NCBI RefSeq assembly: GCF_900312675.1 | Contig: NZ_OMPC01000001.1 | Location: forward strand, 223,140-287,139 | Length of the DNA stretch: 64,000 nucleotides | From: Aliivibrio sp. EL58 | Lineage (GTDB): Bacteria > Pseudomonadota > Gammaproteobacteria > Enterobacterales > Vibrionaceae | Direction of reading: 5' to 3' | Shown: positions 35,331 through 44,107 of the stretch, piece after piece | How positions within the stretch are numbered: position 1 is the stretch's first letter | How the letters are laid out: each line of letters begins with the position of its first letter | The notes under the pieces: generated by a model | Databases searched by the model: none | What the model was told of the DNA's origin: nothing | The model's input: the letters and a program-made list of their open reading frames with translations, nothing else | Translations under genes and position numbers: made by a program

Positions 35331-36221
35331 ATGCAATCACCCATCACACTTGATGCACTAAGAGCATTAGATGCCATAGATAGAAAAGGCAGTTTTGCAG
35401 CCGCAGCTAAATCCTTATTTAAAGTCCCTTCAGCACTCACTTATACCATTAAAAAGCTCGAAGATGACCTTAGTGTGGTTTTGTTTGATCGCTCAAAACA
35501 GAAAGCCCAACTAACCTCTGTTGGCAAGTTGATTCTAGAGCAAGGACGAGAAATTCTAATCGCTACCGATAAATTAGAATCAGCAGTAAAGCAGCTTGAT
35601 TCTGGGTGGGAAAGAAACATTACCATCTCAAGAGATACCATTATCCCGCTAACTCCTTTGCTAGAGTCTATTTTTGAGTTCAATAAATTAGAACATGATA
35701 CCAATGTTACTATTTCTGAAGAATCACTCGGTGGAGGTTGGGATGCTCTGCATAGTAATCGGACCGATATTGCCATTGGCGTTTCAGATCACTTACCAAA
35801 AGGCGAATATCAAATAAAAGAGATTGGTCGAGTCGATTTTCTATTTGCAGTAAGCCAGTACCATCCTTTGGCCCTCATAGAACGACCTATTGAAGCCAAT
35901 GATTTGTTGCTTTATCCTTCTTTAATTGTATCTGATTCTTCTTTATTGCTGCCCACTAGAGATACCGGCCTATTTAAAAGCAAACAACAAATTAGCTTTA
36001 AAACCATGCAGGCTAAAATTGAAGCTCAGACAATGGGCCTTGGGGTTGGTTTTTTACCTCGTCATTTAATTAAACAACAACTAAACGAAGGTCTTCTGAT
36101 AGAGAAAAAATGCACAGTACCAAGAGTTAATCCACCTTTATTTATTGCATGGCATAAAGATAACGATGGTAAAGCGTGCGAATGGTTAACTAATGAATTA
36201 ATCAGTAAAGTGTGGTTGTAA
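35331..36221 (+). CDS. YhaJ-like LysR regulator
   Basis: A 296-aa LysR protein. ATG 35331 (MQSPITLDALRALDAIDR) with GAGGG at proper spacing is preferred over 35319. The HTH reads GSFAAAAKSLFKVPSALTYTIKKLEDDLSVVLFDR, very close to E. coli YhaJ (RRGSFAAAADELGRVPSALSYT). An effector domain follows. YhaJ senses aromatic degradation products and activates yqjF. The gene is divergent from doxX-pirin with a LysR-type dyad between. It ends at a shared terminator (36296-36323). Confidence 0.9.
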   Translation: MQSPITLDALRALDAIDRKGSFAAAAKSLFKVPSALTYTIKKLEDDLSVVLFDRSKQKAQLTSVGKLILEQGREILIATDKLESAVKQLDSGWERNITISRDTIIPLTPLLESIFEFNKLEHDTNVTISEESLGGGWDALHSNRTDIAIGVSDHLPKGEYQIKEIGRVDFLFAVSQYHPLALIERPIEANDLLLYPSLIVSDSSLLLPTRDTGLFKSKQQISFKTMQAKIEAQTMGLGVGFLPRHLIKQQLNEGLLIEKKCTVPRVNPPLFIAWHKDNDGKACEWLTNELISKVWL

Positions 36222-36295
36222 TTACTTACTTTATAACTAATGTGGAAAGTATTCATTATTGATAAAGAGATGTACAAAATTAATTAGATAATAAA

Positions 36296-36323
36296 AATAG
36301 CACATTAATTAAAATGTGCTATT
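36296..36323. terminator. Bidirectional terminator between the LysR and GGDEF genes
   Basis: A perfect 11-bp stem AATAGCACATT / AATGTGCTATT with a 6-nt loop between convergent genes. The minus-strand side has TTTTTAT directly after it; the plus side lacks a clean T-run. Confidence 0.75.
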
Positions 36324-36326
36324 CCA

Positions 36327-38294
36327 TTATAAATGTAAGTAATATTCTCTCTTATCTTGATACATAGACTCATCAGCAATAGTGAACATTTTAAACAAAT
36401 CAGTATTATCAGAGCACGCCCAACCAATAGAGTAATGCCCATCATACACTTTTCCTTCTTTATCAAAGAATTTTAAGCTTTCTTGGCTTACTTGTAATTG
36501 TTCAGCCAAGGATGCGCATTCTTTTCTAGTCATTCCCTTAGTTAAAAGAGCAAACTCATCACCACCAATTCGATAGAAAGACTCATTTTCGCTCAACAAC
36601 CCAGAAATGTGAGAACTGCTAACTCGGATGAGTTCATCTCCTAAATCATGGCCATATTGGTCGTTAATTGCTTTTAAACCATTAACATCTAAAATAAATA
36701 ATCCAAAATTCCAAGTGGCTTCTGAATCTCGATAGCGTTTTTGATAATGTGCAAGATCTTCATCGAAAGCCTTCCGATTACCACATTGCACCAATGCATC
36801 ACTTCTTGCGATATCAACTAACTCTAACCACGAGGAAAGCTGTTTAACAAATAACTCAAATACTAATTGATTTGCTTCTAATTGAGGGCTAGATTCAAAC
36901 CTCAAGCTAGCTAAAAATTTATCCTTGCTAGATAGTATTTGAAGCCCCTTATGGCTTCCTAAAGGTTTAAATCGTAACTGCCACTGAGTGTCAGAAAACA
37001 GATGCTGTAATTGAGCTTCTACTTTTTGAGGTAAATCACGATAACTCAATGTTTTATATATTGAACCAAACTCTATCACTGCTGCTAAATTGTTCTTGTG
37101 TAATTCTTCTCTAGTTAAAGCATCACTAAGTTGAGCGGTTTGTTTTGTTACTTGAACCTCAAGCTCTTGATTAAAATTGGAGAGTTTTTTATTGCTTCGT
37201 TCAATGACTTTTTTAGAATCATTTAACTCATCATTTTTGTTTTTAAGTTCACTCAATTGAGTTCTGATTGTAATGCTCATTTTATTTAAAACCAGTGCCA
37301 TTCGATCAAATTCAGAGAATTGAAATTTCTTACCCTTTACTTCTTTGTTGGATGCATAACTAACTATAGTGTCTTCTATATCGATAAACTCTCTAGAGAT
37401 CCAACGAGTGATCCCCATTGCGATTAAAAGAACCGTTATAAATGTCCACCCAATGACAGTAAATAAAGCCAAAAGAGAGGATTTCATCTCTTTAAGACGC
37501 TCTATATCTGAGAATTGATAAGTAATATCAAGGGCTAAAGGCGATGAGAATGACGAGTTATTTAAGACAAAAATCCGCTCAAGAGCCCCACTCTCTGTCA
37601 TCTCTGTTTTTAGCTCACTACCAGTATCTAAATGAGGGTTCAAATCAAAACTCTCATCTTTTAGTAAAAAATGTTGGAAGCTCTGCTCTATGGTATCAAA
37701 CGATATTAGAACAACTACGTAACCAGATGCACGATAACGGCCAGCACCTTCTAAGTTATAAGCTAACATTGGTGTAATTAAAGCAATGCCCTTTGACGAG
37801 GGGATCCCTTTGATTAAATTTGGTTCTGTATAGAAATGCGTTTTAGTTAACCCCTGCTCATAAATCGATTTATCTGCACTGATTTCGTTTAATAATTGGC
37901 TATTTTCAAAGTGATAAGGGCGGCCATTAAGATCATATAATGGTTCCCATTTGTCATTCAAAATATAAACGCTGTTAATCAAGTGCGACAATTCACTAAA
38001 CCGAGTGAGATTGTGCATGACAACGCTTGTATACAAGATATTATCCAATGCCTGAATATTGAATCTATCGCGAGATAGCCAATTTAGGCTTTGCTGGATG
38101 CGATCAAACTCCACGACTATTTCTTGAGAAATCGTTGATACTGCATTTTGAATTTGTTGTTCTTTTTGATTAAATAATGTTTCACCAATACTACTGGTCA
38201 CAAATTGACTAATAAAAATTAACGGAGCTAATGATGCAATTAGCAATGTATAGGTAAAAGATTTACGTAAACTAAAATAAGGACGAGTAATCAT
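36327..38294 (-). CDS. Membrane diguanylate cyclase linked to a binding protein
   Basis: A 655-aa protein. TM1 at ~12-30, a ~240-residue periplasmic sensor region (dCache-like), TM2 at ~275-297, a HAMP-like segment and a long coiled coil (~335-395: ELKNKNDELNDSKKVIERS). An unassigned region (~400-500) follows, then GGDEF (~500-650) with DALVQCGNRKAFDED, ILDVNGLKAINDQYGHDLGDE and intact RIGGDEFALL. It should make c-di-GMP. Its start overlaps the stop of the binding-protein gene by 4 bp (ATGA), so the two are translationally coupled and probably functionally linked. Confidence 0.9.
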   Translation of the reverse strand: MITRPYFSLRKSFTYTLLIASLAPLIFISQFVTSSIGETLFNQKEQQIQNAVSTISQEIVVEFDRIQQSLNWLSRDRFNIQALDNILYTSVVMHNLTRFSELSHLINSVYILNDKWEPLYDLNGRPYHFENSQLLNEISADKSIYEQGLTKTHFYTEPNLIKGIPSSKGIALITPMLAYNLEGAGRYRASGYVVVLISFDTIEQSFQHFLLKDESFDLNPHLDTGSELKTEMTESGALERIFVLNNSSFSSPLALDITYQFSDIERLKEMKSSLLALFTVIGWTFITVLLIAMGITRWISREFIDIEDTIVSYASNKEVKGKKFQFSEFDRMALVLNKMSITIRTQLSELKNKNDELNDSKKVIERSNKKLSNFNQELEVQVTKQTAQLSDALTREELHKNNLAAVIEFGSIYKTLSYRDLPQKVEAQLQHLFSDTQWQLRFKPLGSHKGLQILSSKDKFLASLRFESSPQLEANQLVFELFVKQLSSWLELVDIARSDALVQCGNRKAFDEDLAHYQKRYRDSEATWNFGLFILDVNGLKAINDQYGHDLGDELIRVSSSHISGLLSENESFYRIGGDEFALLTKGMTRKECASLAEQLQVSQESLKFFDKEGKVYDGHYSIGWACSDNTDLFKMFTIADESMYQDKREYYLHL

Positions 38295-39454
38295 AAATCT
38301 TCCACTTTAGCCGAAAATCGATCAATTAAGTTCTCAATATATACCATTGTTTCTTTCTCTGGCATACCATCTGAATGACGAGAGGCCCCTCTGGCTAATG
38401 CTTCCCATACAAAAGAAACTCGTAAACTTGTAGGCATAGGTTGAGATTGTAGATATTGCTGATACACCGCATTCATTACTTTTTTATTGGGTAATATTGC
38501 AGCTTGATTTACTTCTGTAGAAGCTGATATGTATTGATGTTCATTAATCAAACGAGTCAAAAACTCTTTATCCTGTGCTAATTCCATCAGTTGTTTGATC
38601 ATTGCTCTTTTTTCAGGATCTTGGAAGCTCGTTTTCGTCATTGTCAGAACTTTACCACCAGACAAGGATTTCATTGGTATGCCTTGGTAACTCGGTAATG
38701 AGGCGATTCCTAAATCAGAACCAAACTCTTCAATTAAGTGACTAACAGCCCAGTCACCATCTATAAGGTAAGATGATTTACCATCAATAAATAATTGGCG
38801 GCTACATAAACTATTACATTGCGTACTGAGTTTATTTTTTTTTGCAGTATTATAATAAAATGCTAGTGTTTCTAAAGATTTAGGATCATCAAAGTGAAGT
38901 TGGTCTAAAGGTACATTTGGACGAAACAGACTGAAAAAAACTGAGAAAAAATACATATCCTTCACACTGTAACTAATGTGCATCTTATTCGGTTCATTTT
39001 GAGATAACGCTTGCAGTTGCTCCCACTGTGTAACAGGTGTCGCTGTCTTAGTCTTATCATAAAAAAGCATGAGGTGATTACCAAGAAACAGAGGTAATCC
39101 CATATAACGATCGCCAACCATCGCACTCTGTTTTGCTGCTGATTCTAATTGTTCTTGTTTTATCCATGCTTTAGGAATAGGAGTAATTCCGATAAACTTG
39201 TGCAAACCTAAAAAATCAGAAGGTACCCATGCTACATCTGGCATGTAATTTTTCGATCTAGATGCCAATAATAATTCCGCTTTCATTTCATCAATAGAAA
39301 ACTTGCGAACCATCAGTTTATTACCCGTTCTCGCTTCGAATTCCTTTGCGAGTTTCTGATCGACGTTATCGCCAAATGCACTCCAAAACTCCAACATTCC
39401 GGCTTGTGAAGAAAATGAAAATAAGAGACTGATTAGAATAAGGTATTTAGGCAT
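38291..39454 (-). CDS. Solitary family-1 extracellular solute-binding protein
   Basis: A 387-aa periplasmic protein with a signal peptide (1-18, FSFSSQAG). MLEFWSAFGDNVDQKLAKEFEARTG is the MalE/UgpB-like family-1 start; GLPLFLGNHLMLFYDKTK, FIDGKSSYLIDGDWAVSH and KSLSGGKVLTMTKTS are consistent with it. No ABC permease or ATPase is adjacent. Instead the gene overlaps a membrane GGDEF gene by 4 bp. Inference: a ligand-bound form may contact the GGDEF protein's periplasmic domain and report nutrient presence, rather than deliver substrate for transport. The ligand is unknown, perhaps a sugar or polyol. Confidence 0.85.
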   Translation of the reverse strand: MPKYLILISLLFSFSSQAGMLEFWSAFGDNVDQKLAKEFEARTGNKLMVRKFSIDEMKAELLLASRSKNYMPDVAWVPSDFLGLHKFIGITPIPKAWIKQEQLESAAKQSAMVGDRYMGLPLFLGNHLMLFYDKTKTATPVTQWEQLQALSQNEPNKMHISYSVKDMYFFSVFFSLFRPNVPLDQLHFDDPKSLETLAFYYNTAKKNKLSTQCNSLCSRQLFIDGKSSYLIDGDWAVSHLIEEFGSDLGIASLPSYQGIPMKSLSGGKVLTMTKTSFQDPEKRAMIKQLMELAQDKEFLTRLINEHQYISASTEVNQAAILPNKKVMNAVYQQYLQSQPMPTSLRVSFVWEALARGASRHSDGMPEKETMVYIENLIDRFSAKVEDL

Positions 39455-39573
39455 GGTAATTAAAGACTTCTGAAAGGATTAGCTATGGGACATTTACACC
39501 GTAAATAAGAAGTAAGGCATTATATCAGACAAAGCAAATATTAACCCTTACTATTAGTAAATGACTTTATATC

Positions 39574-40182
39574 TTATAAAATACTCTTAGTTATATTTGC
39601 AAAACTCATCACTAAATCTGCCACGGTTTTGGCTTGGCATTTTTTCATCAAACTTGAACGATGCACTTCTATAGTTCGTACTGCGACGCATAATTTATCA
39701 GCAATCTGTTGATTACGCTGACCTTTCACGATGAGTTTTAAAATCTCCATTTCTCTTTCTGTTAGCGCATCAAACTGTCTTTTATTTGCTTGATACTCAT
39801 ACATGGTTAAAGAATGCGTTATCGCTTTATGAATAGCCAAAGCCAATTTTTCGCCATCCACTGGCTTTTGAAAGAAATCAACCGCACCTAACTTCAACGC
39901 ATCAACGGCCATAGGGACATCACCATGACCAGTTAAGAAGATAATCGACAATGGGCTCTGTTGTTGGTTTAATCGTAGTTGAACCTCTTGGCCTCTCAAT
40001 ATCGGCATTCGGCTATCAAGGACCACACAGCCGGGTAGTAATAGATCCACTTCATCAATAAACGCCTTTCCATCCTCAAAGGTAGTCACGTTAAAGTCAT
40101 GGCCCTCTAGCATAAACGCTAATGAATCTCGCACTGATTCATCGTCATCAACCACATAGACTGGCACATTTATTTTTGACAT
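39574..40182 (-). CDS. ttrR: Tetrathionate response regulator TtrR
   Basis: A 202-aa FixJ-type regulator. The receiver has YVVDDDESVRDS, phospho-acceptor Asp in VVLDSRMPILRG, FLTGHGDVPMAV and FFQKPVDGEKL; the LuxR HTH has LTEREMEILKLIVKGQRNQQIA and VAVRTIEVHRSSLMKK. It follows ttrS by 29 bp. TtrRS activates the ttrBCA reductase genes when tetrathionate is present. It probably binds the palindrome found in the ttr control region and again beyond ttrA. Confidence 0.93.
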   Translation of the reverse strand: MSKINVPVYVVDDDESVRDSLAFMLEGHDFNVTTFEDGKAFIDEVDLLLPGCVVLDSRMPILRGQEVQLRLNQQQSPLSIIFLTGHGDVPMAVDALKLGAVDFFQKPVDGEKLALAIHKAITHSLTMYEYQANKRQFDALTEREMEILKLIVKGQRNQQIADKLCVAVRTIEVHRSSLMKKCQAKTVADLVMSFANITKSIL

Positions 40183-40211
40183 GATTTACTCCCTTTTAAC
40201 TTCACTGGCAA

Positions 40212-42038
40212 TTAATGCGCACTATTATGACCTGTTATTGGCAAGGTTACTGTGACTTGGCAGCCTTGTGGCTGAGCAGATTGTAATAAAAAAGTTCCAT
40301 TATGGTCTTCAATCACATCACGACAGATTGCTAGGCCTAACCCTAATCCATTCTCTTTAGTTGTGACAAAGGCCTTTGATAACGGTTGATTATTATCAAC
40401 TAATCCAATGCCATTATCTCGAATGACTATCTTAATATTCTGCTCACTCATGGTTGTCTCTATCCAGATCTTATGAGCTAAAGTACCCTCTTGTTCTTCC
40501 CGCTGTAAACAGGCATCTGCCGCATTATTTAACACATTTAATAATACTTGTTGTAAGCCGACAGCATCACCCCAATATGAGTAAGTCTCCTGTTCATTAT
40601 CTTGTATTATTTGAATCTCTTTCTTTTTAAAATCATAATCAAGCAGCAATAACGTATCTGAAATAATGTCTTTAATATCACAATTTGATTTAGCAATAGT
40701 ACGTTTATTTATCAAGGCTCTTAAGCGTTGAATAATACTATCTGCGCGTATCACTTGCTGTTCTATTTTCTCAAAGATTGGGACTAATTCTTGTGCCCCT
40801 TTTCCTTTTTTTATTCGCAATAATCCGCCTTGGCTGTAATTGCGGATCGCGGCTAAAGGTTGGTTTATTTCATGCGCTAAACTGCTGCCTAATTCCCCGA
40901 CAATGGCCACTCTCTGTGCATGCTCTAACATGGCGTTTTTTTCTTTTAACGAGTTAAGTGTATTCTCTAATTCTCGCTTACTTCGACTAAAACGATATTC
41001 CAATAAAAAGTGATAACCATTGAGTACAATCACCAGAATAAATAGCATCCATCCCCATTGTTGATTTCGCTTTAGCCACGACATCGCCTCTTGCCACCAC
41101 GGTTTTTGCAGTGGATGCATATCTAAACCTTGGTACAATTTATCCACCGACAGCTGACTTACTGCAGGTGTCCAGCCTAATGAGTTTGCTGCAATAGCCG
41201 CTGGATGATCACTTGGTAATGACAATAATGCTCTGGTAATTGGTTTCGCTAAGCCTTTATTCGCTCTACCTGTTTTTGCAAACGACCAATTTGGGTAAAG
41301 CGGTGTTGAAGTGGCACATGGAAATTCTTGGGGGGCGACGTTATTAATGACTCGAAAATTATCTTTATTAAGTAAGCCTTCTTGGCTCATTCTTTCTAGT
41401 AAACACACGGGTACTATCGCTCCTTCTATGTGTTTATCTCGTAATTGATAAAGCAGTACATCCAAAGGAAAACCTAAAAACTGAATATTAGAAAAATAAT
41501 GAGATTGACTTAAACCCAGTTTATTTATCTCATACCGCATCGTGAGATAACCACCAAAAGCATTTTCATTGACCGCAGCTAAAGGATAACCACTTAAAGA
41601 GTCAATAGCTTGATATGAAGAGTCTTTTAGAACTACAAAAGCTGAACCAATGGCATGAGTGGTACCTGATTGATCATTACCATTCGCGCTGTTTAACGTC
41701 GCAAGCCAAGATAAAGAAAACTGACGCCCAAGTCGTACTGCTTGCCCAGGGTTAGTGATCACAAAATCGACGGTTTTATTCTCTACCGCCTGTTCCATCT
41801 CAGAAAGAGTAAATGGATGTAGGACAAAAGCCGTATCAGGAATATTAAGAGATAGCCAATCCATTGTCGGTTGCCAACGATGATTCGCTTCTAACGCACC
41901 TCGTGTAGCTAATACACCTACATCCACGTTCTGAGTTTGAGCAACAGCCGTGTTGGAGAGCAATGCACAAACTATCCCTATAAATATAACAAAATATCGA
42001 CCTTGCTTGTGCCATTCCATTCTCTGTTCTTTGCTCAT
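40212..42038 (-). CDS. ttrS: Tetrathionate sensor kinase TtrS
   Basis: A 608-aa kinase. An N-terminal hydrophobic segment (~13-33, ending AQTQ) precedes a PhnD-like periplasmic binding domain (VDVGVLATRGALEANHRWQP, VDFVITNPGQAVRLG, AAVNENAFGGY), ~35-310. TM ~332-350 is followed by a coiled segment, HisKA with LAHEINQPLAAIRNYS, and HATPase_c (NVLNNAADA, RDNGIGL, GLGLGLAICRDVIEDH). This is the standard TtrS architecture. It is divergent from ttrB with ~186 bp between them and forms an operon with ttrR. Confidence 0.94.
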   Translation of the reverse strand: MSKEQRMEWHKQGRYFVIFIGIVCALLSNTAVAQTQNVDVGVLATRGALEANHRWQPTMDWLSLNIPDTAFVLHPFTLSEMEQAVENKTVDFVITNPGQAVRLGRQFSLSWLATLNSANGNDQSGTTHAIGSAFVVLKDSSYQAIDSLSGYPLAAVNENAFGGYLTMRYEINKLGLSQSHYFSNIQFLGFPLDVLLYQLRDKHIEGAIVPVCLLERMSQEGLLNKDNFRVINNVAPQEFPCATSTPLYPNWSFAKTGRANKGLAKPITRALLSLPSDHPAAIAANSLGWTPAVSQLSVDKLYQGLDMHPLQKPWWQEAMSWLKRNQQWGWMLFILVIVLNGYHFLLEYRFSRSKRELENTLNSLKEKNAMLEHAQRVAIVGELGSSLAHEINQPLAAIRNYSQGGLLRIKKGKGAQELVPIFEKIEQQVIRADSIIQRLRALINKRTIAKSNCDIKDIISDTLLLLDYDFKKKEIQIIQDNEQETYSYWGDAVGLQQVLLNVLNNAADACLQREEQEGTLAHKIWIETTMSEQNIKIVIRDNGIGLVDNNQPLSKAFVTTKENGLGLGLAICRDVIEDHNGTFLLQSAQPQGCQVTVTLPITGHNSAH

Positions 42039-42106
42039 TACACTCTCAGATCCATTACTGACTTAACTAGGATATCAATATCTGTTTATTTCCCAAGTTT
42101 TTTCTT

Positions 42107-42120
42107 GTTTTAGATCAAGT
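42107..42120. promoter_or_regulatory. FNR-like box TTGTTTTAGATCAA
   Basis: Matches the FNR consensus TTGAT-N4-ATCAA in nine of ten fixed positions. It lies between ttrS and ttrB, 105-118 bp upstream of the ttrB ATG. FNR control of ttr genes is known in Salmonella, so anaerobic activation here is plausible. The base match is seen; function is inferred. Confidence 0.6.
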
Positions 42121-42134
42121 GAGCTTACGCTATG

Positions 42135-42148
42135 TGGAAAACCACAGT
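42135..42148. promoter_or_regulatory. Palindrome TGTGGAAAACCACA in the ttr promoter region
   Basis: A perfect 5-bp arm dyad (TGTGG-AAAA-CCACA) between ttrS and ttrB, 77-90 bp upstream of the ttrB start and 15 bp beyond the FNR-like box. An identical 14-mer occurs at 47291-47304 after ttrA. TTATTAATAA, itself palindromic, follows within 10-20 bp in both places. Candidate TtrR binding site. Confidence 0.65.
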
Positions 42149-42224
42149 AGGCACAACAGACTCAATTATTAATAATTTGTTCATATTTTGACATACGCAG
42201 TAAACCATCACAAAAAGAGGTTTT

Positions 42225-43001
42225 ATGGACAATACCAAACGTCGATTTCTCAATCGTCTTGGCACACTCACCGCAGGCGCTGCCATTATTCCTGTCGCAG
42301 GAGCTGGTACCTTATCAGCCACTAGCATCATCCGAAATAATAACCAACCGGATAGAAAAGGCATGGTGGGTAAACGCTACGCCATGGTGGTTGATTTACG
42401 TAAATGTGTGGGTTGCCAAGCCTGTACTGTCGGATGCTCTATCGAAAATCAAGCGCCAATTGGCCAGTTCAGAACTACCGTTAAACAATACGAAGTGACA
42501 TTAGATAATGGCAATACTGACGTTCAGAATGTGAAATCATTCATGTTACCTCGTTTGTGTAATCACTGTGATAATCCTCCTTGTGTCAAAGTATGTCCTG
42601 TTCAAGCGACCTTTCAACGTGAAGATGGCATTGTCATGGTGGATAACGAGCGTTGCGTAGCTTGTGCTTACTGTGTTCAAGCTTGCCCTTATGATGCCCG
42701 TTTTATTAACGAAGAAACCTTAACCGCTGATAAATGTACTTTCTGTGCGCATCGTTTAGAAAAAGGCCTACTTCCAGCATGTGTTGAAACCTGCGTTGGT
42801 GGTGCTCGTGTGATTGGTGACTTAAATGATCCAAGCAGTGAAATCTTACGTTTAATGGCAGAAAACCAAGCGGACATTAAAGTACTCAAACCAGAAGAAA
42901 AAACACAGCCACACGTCTTCTACATCGGGATGGATGCGCGTTTTACCTCTCACATTGAAGGAAAAACGGCGATTTATGATCCAAAAGGAGAAAACGCATG
43001 A
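42225..43001 (+). CDS. ttrB: Tetrathionate reductase iron-sulfur subunit TtrB
   Basis: A 258-aa periplasmic electron-transfer subunit. A Tat signal is at the start (TKRRFLNRLGTLTAGAA). Four 4Fe-4S binding cysteine groups are visible: CVGCQACTVGC, CNHCDNPPCVKVC, CVACAYCVQAC and CTFCAHRLEKGLLPACVETC. The sequence matches Salmonella TtrB closely along its length, including PRLCNHCDNPPCV and QATFQREDGIV. It passes electrons from TtrC to TtrA. The first gene of ttrBCA, it overlaps ttrC by 4 bp. Confidence 0.96.
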   Translation: MDNTKRRFLNRLGTLTAGAAIIPVAGAGTLSATSIIRNNNQPDRKGMVGKRYAMVVDLRKCVGCQACTVGCSIENQAPIGQFRTTVKQYEVTLDNGNTDVQNVKSFMLPRLCNHCDNPPCVKVCPVQATFQREDGIVMVDNERCVACAYCVQACPYDARFINEETLTADKCTFCAHRLEKGLLPACVETCVGGARVIGDLNDPSSEILRLMAENQADIKVLKPEEKTQPHVFYIGMDARFTSHIEGKTAIYDPKGENA

Positions 43002-44098
43002 ACATCACAGAAGTCTTAATTCAACCACAAGCGACCGCATGGCTACCGTGGGCAGTACAATATTTCTTATACATAGGCTCTTCTTACGCCGCGGCTATTC
43101 TCTTTTTACTGAGCTTGATATTTCAACAACATACTAGCCATAAGATGCGTTCAGCTCTGGTTTTAACTGTGGCTATTGGTGCTATTGTTGGCCCATTAGC
43201 ATTAACTGGCGATCTACATCAACCGGGACGTGCATGGCATTTCTTCTTTCATCTAACTCCTTGGTCTTGGATGTCTCTTGGTTCACTCTTCTTACCTCTG
43301 TTCTCTGCATTAGCGGTAGCTACGGCATGGCTGTATTTGCGCGATGATATTGCAGAGCTAAGAAACAGCACCAATCCCATCGCAAAACTCGTGGGTTTAT
43401 TGACCTTGGGCGATTGGAAAATTACTCATACACAAATGATCATTGTCGCAGCCATCACTACCTTATCAGGACTAAGTATTGCTCTTTATACTGGCGCTGA
43501 AATTGCCATCATTGAGAGTCGCCCGTTATGGAATCAAGCCGCCTCCCCTATTCTTTGGTTTGTGACCGCTTTTCTGGGGGCGATTGGCTTTAGTACTTTA
43601 TTGCTGTTTTTATTTCCCTCAAGCCATACAGACAAGACTTCAATGAGTGAGGGAGACGCCTCTCTTATCAAGCGCACCTTGGTATTAAGCTCTGTACTTT
43701 CTCTTATTTTAGTACCGTTATGGACTTCAAATAATCCGACTTTTTCTTTATATGAAAACCAAGCATGGATCACTCGATTAGGCCTCTTATCTCTTGGTTT
43801 TATTGCTTGTTTTGTTGTCGCTCAAACCTTAAAAAACCTTAACCGCGCAAGCTTCATCATTATCACTGCCACCACCCTGTTTGCGAGTTTCTATTTACGT
43901 TGGGTAACCATGATGGATGTACAAACCATCCCAAAATTTGATGTTGGTGCATACCCATACGAACTACCAATGGGAGGCGCAGGTTTACTTGGCATCTTAG
44001 GAATGTTTGGTTTATGGATGGCACTCGCGTTAGCTGCATCCGAAATCGTGAATACGCAAAAAACCTCTCTTTCAACCACAAAACACACAACAAAGTAG
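42998..44098 (+). CDS. ttrC: Tetrathionate reductase membrane subunit TtrC (NrfD family)
   Basis: A 366-aa integral membrane quinol oxidase subunit of the NrfD/PsrC family with about nine hydrophobic segments. ALTGDLHQPGRAWHFFFHLTPWSWMSLGS (landmark, shortened) is typical, with RALWNQAASP-like RPLWNQAASPILWF further on. It anchors the reductase and draws electrons from quinol. It overlaps ttrB (ATGA) and lies 9 bp before ttrA. Confidence 0.93.
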   Translation: MNITEVLIQPQATAWLPWAVQYFLYIGSSYAAAILFLLSLIFQQHTSHKMRSALVLTVAIGAIVGPLALTGDLHQPGRAWHFFFHLTPWSWMSLGSLFLPLFSALAVATAWLYLRDDIAELRNSTNPIAKLVGLLTLGDWKITHTQMIIVAAITTLSGLSIALYTGAEIAIIESRPLWNQAASPILWFVTAFLGAIGFSTLLLFLFPSSHTDKTSMSEGDASLIKRTLVLSSVLSLILVPLWTSNNPTFSLYENQAWITRLGLLSLGFIACFVVAQTLKNLNRASFIIITATTLFASFYLRWVTMMDVQTIPKFDVGAYPYELPMGGAGLLGILGMFGLWMALALAASEIVNTQKTSLSTTKHTTK

Positions 44099-44107
44099 GA
44101 TTTAATT

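Noticed and set aside
42135..42148. TGTGGAAAACCACA as a DnaA box or CRP site.
   Set aside because: It shares only TGTGGA-type bases with DnaA boxes and lacks the TGTGA-N6-TCACA spacing of CRP; the duplication at the ttr operon fits a local regulator better.
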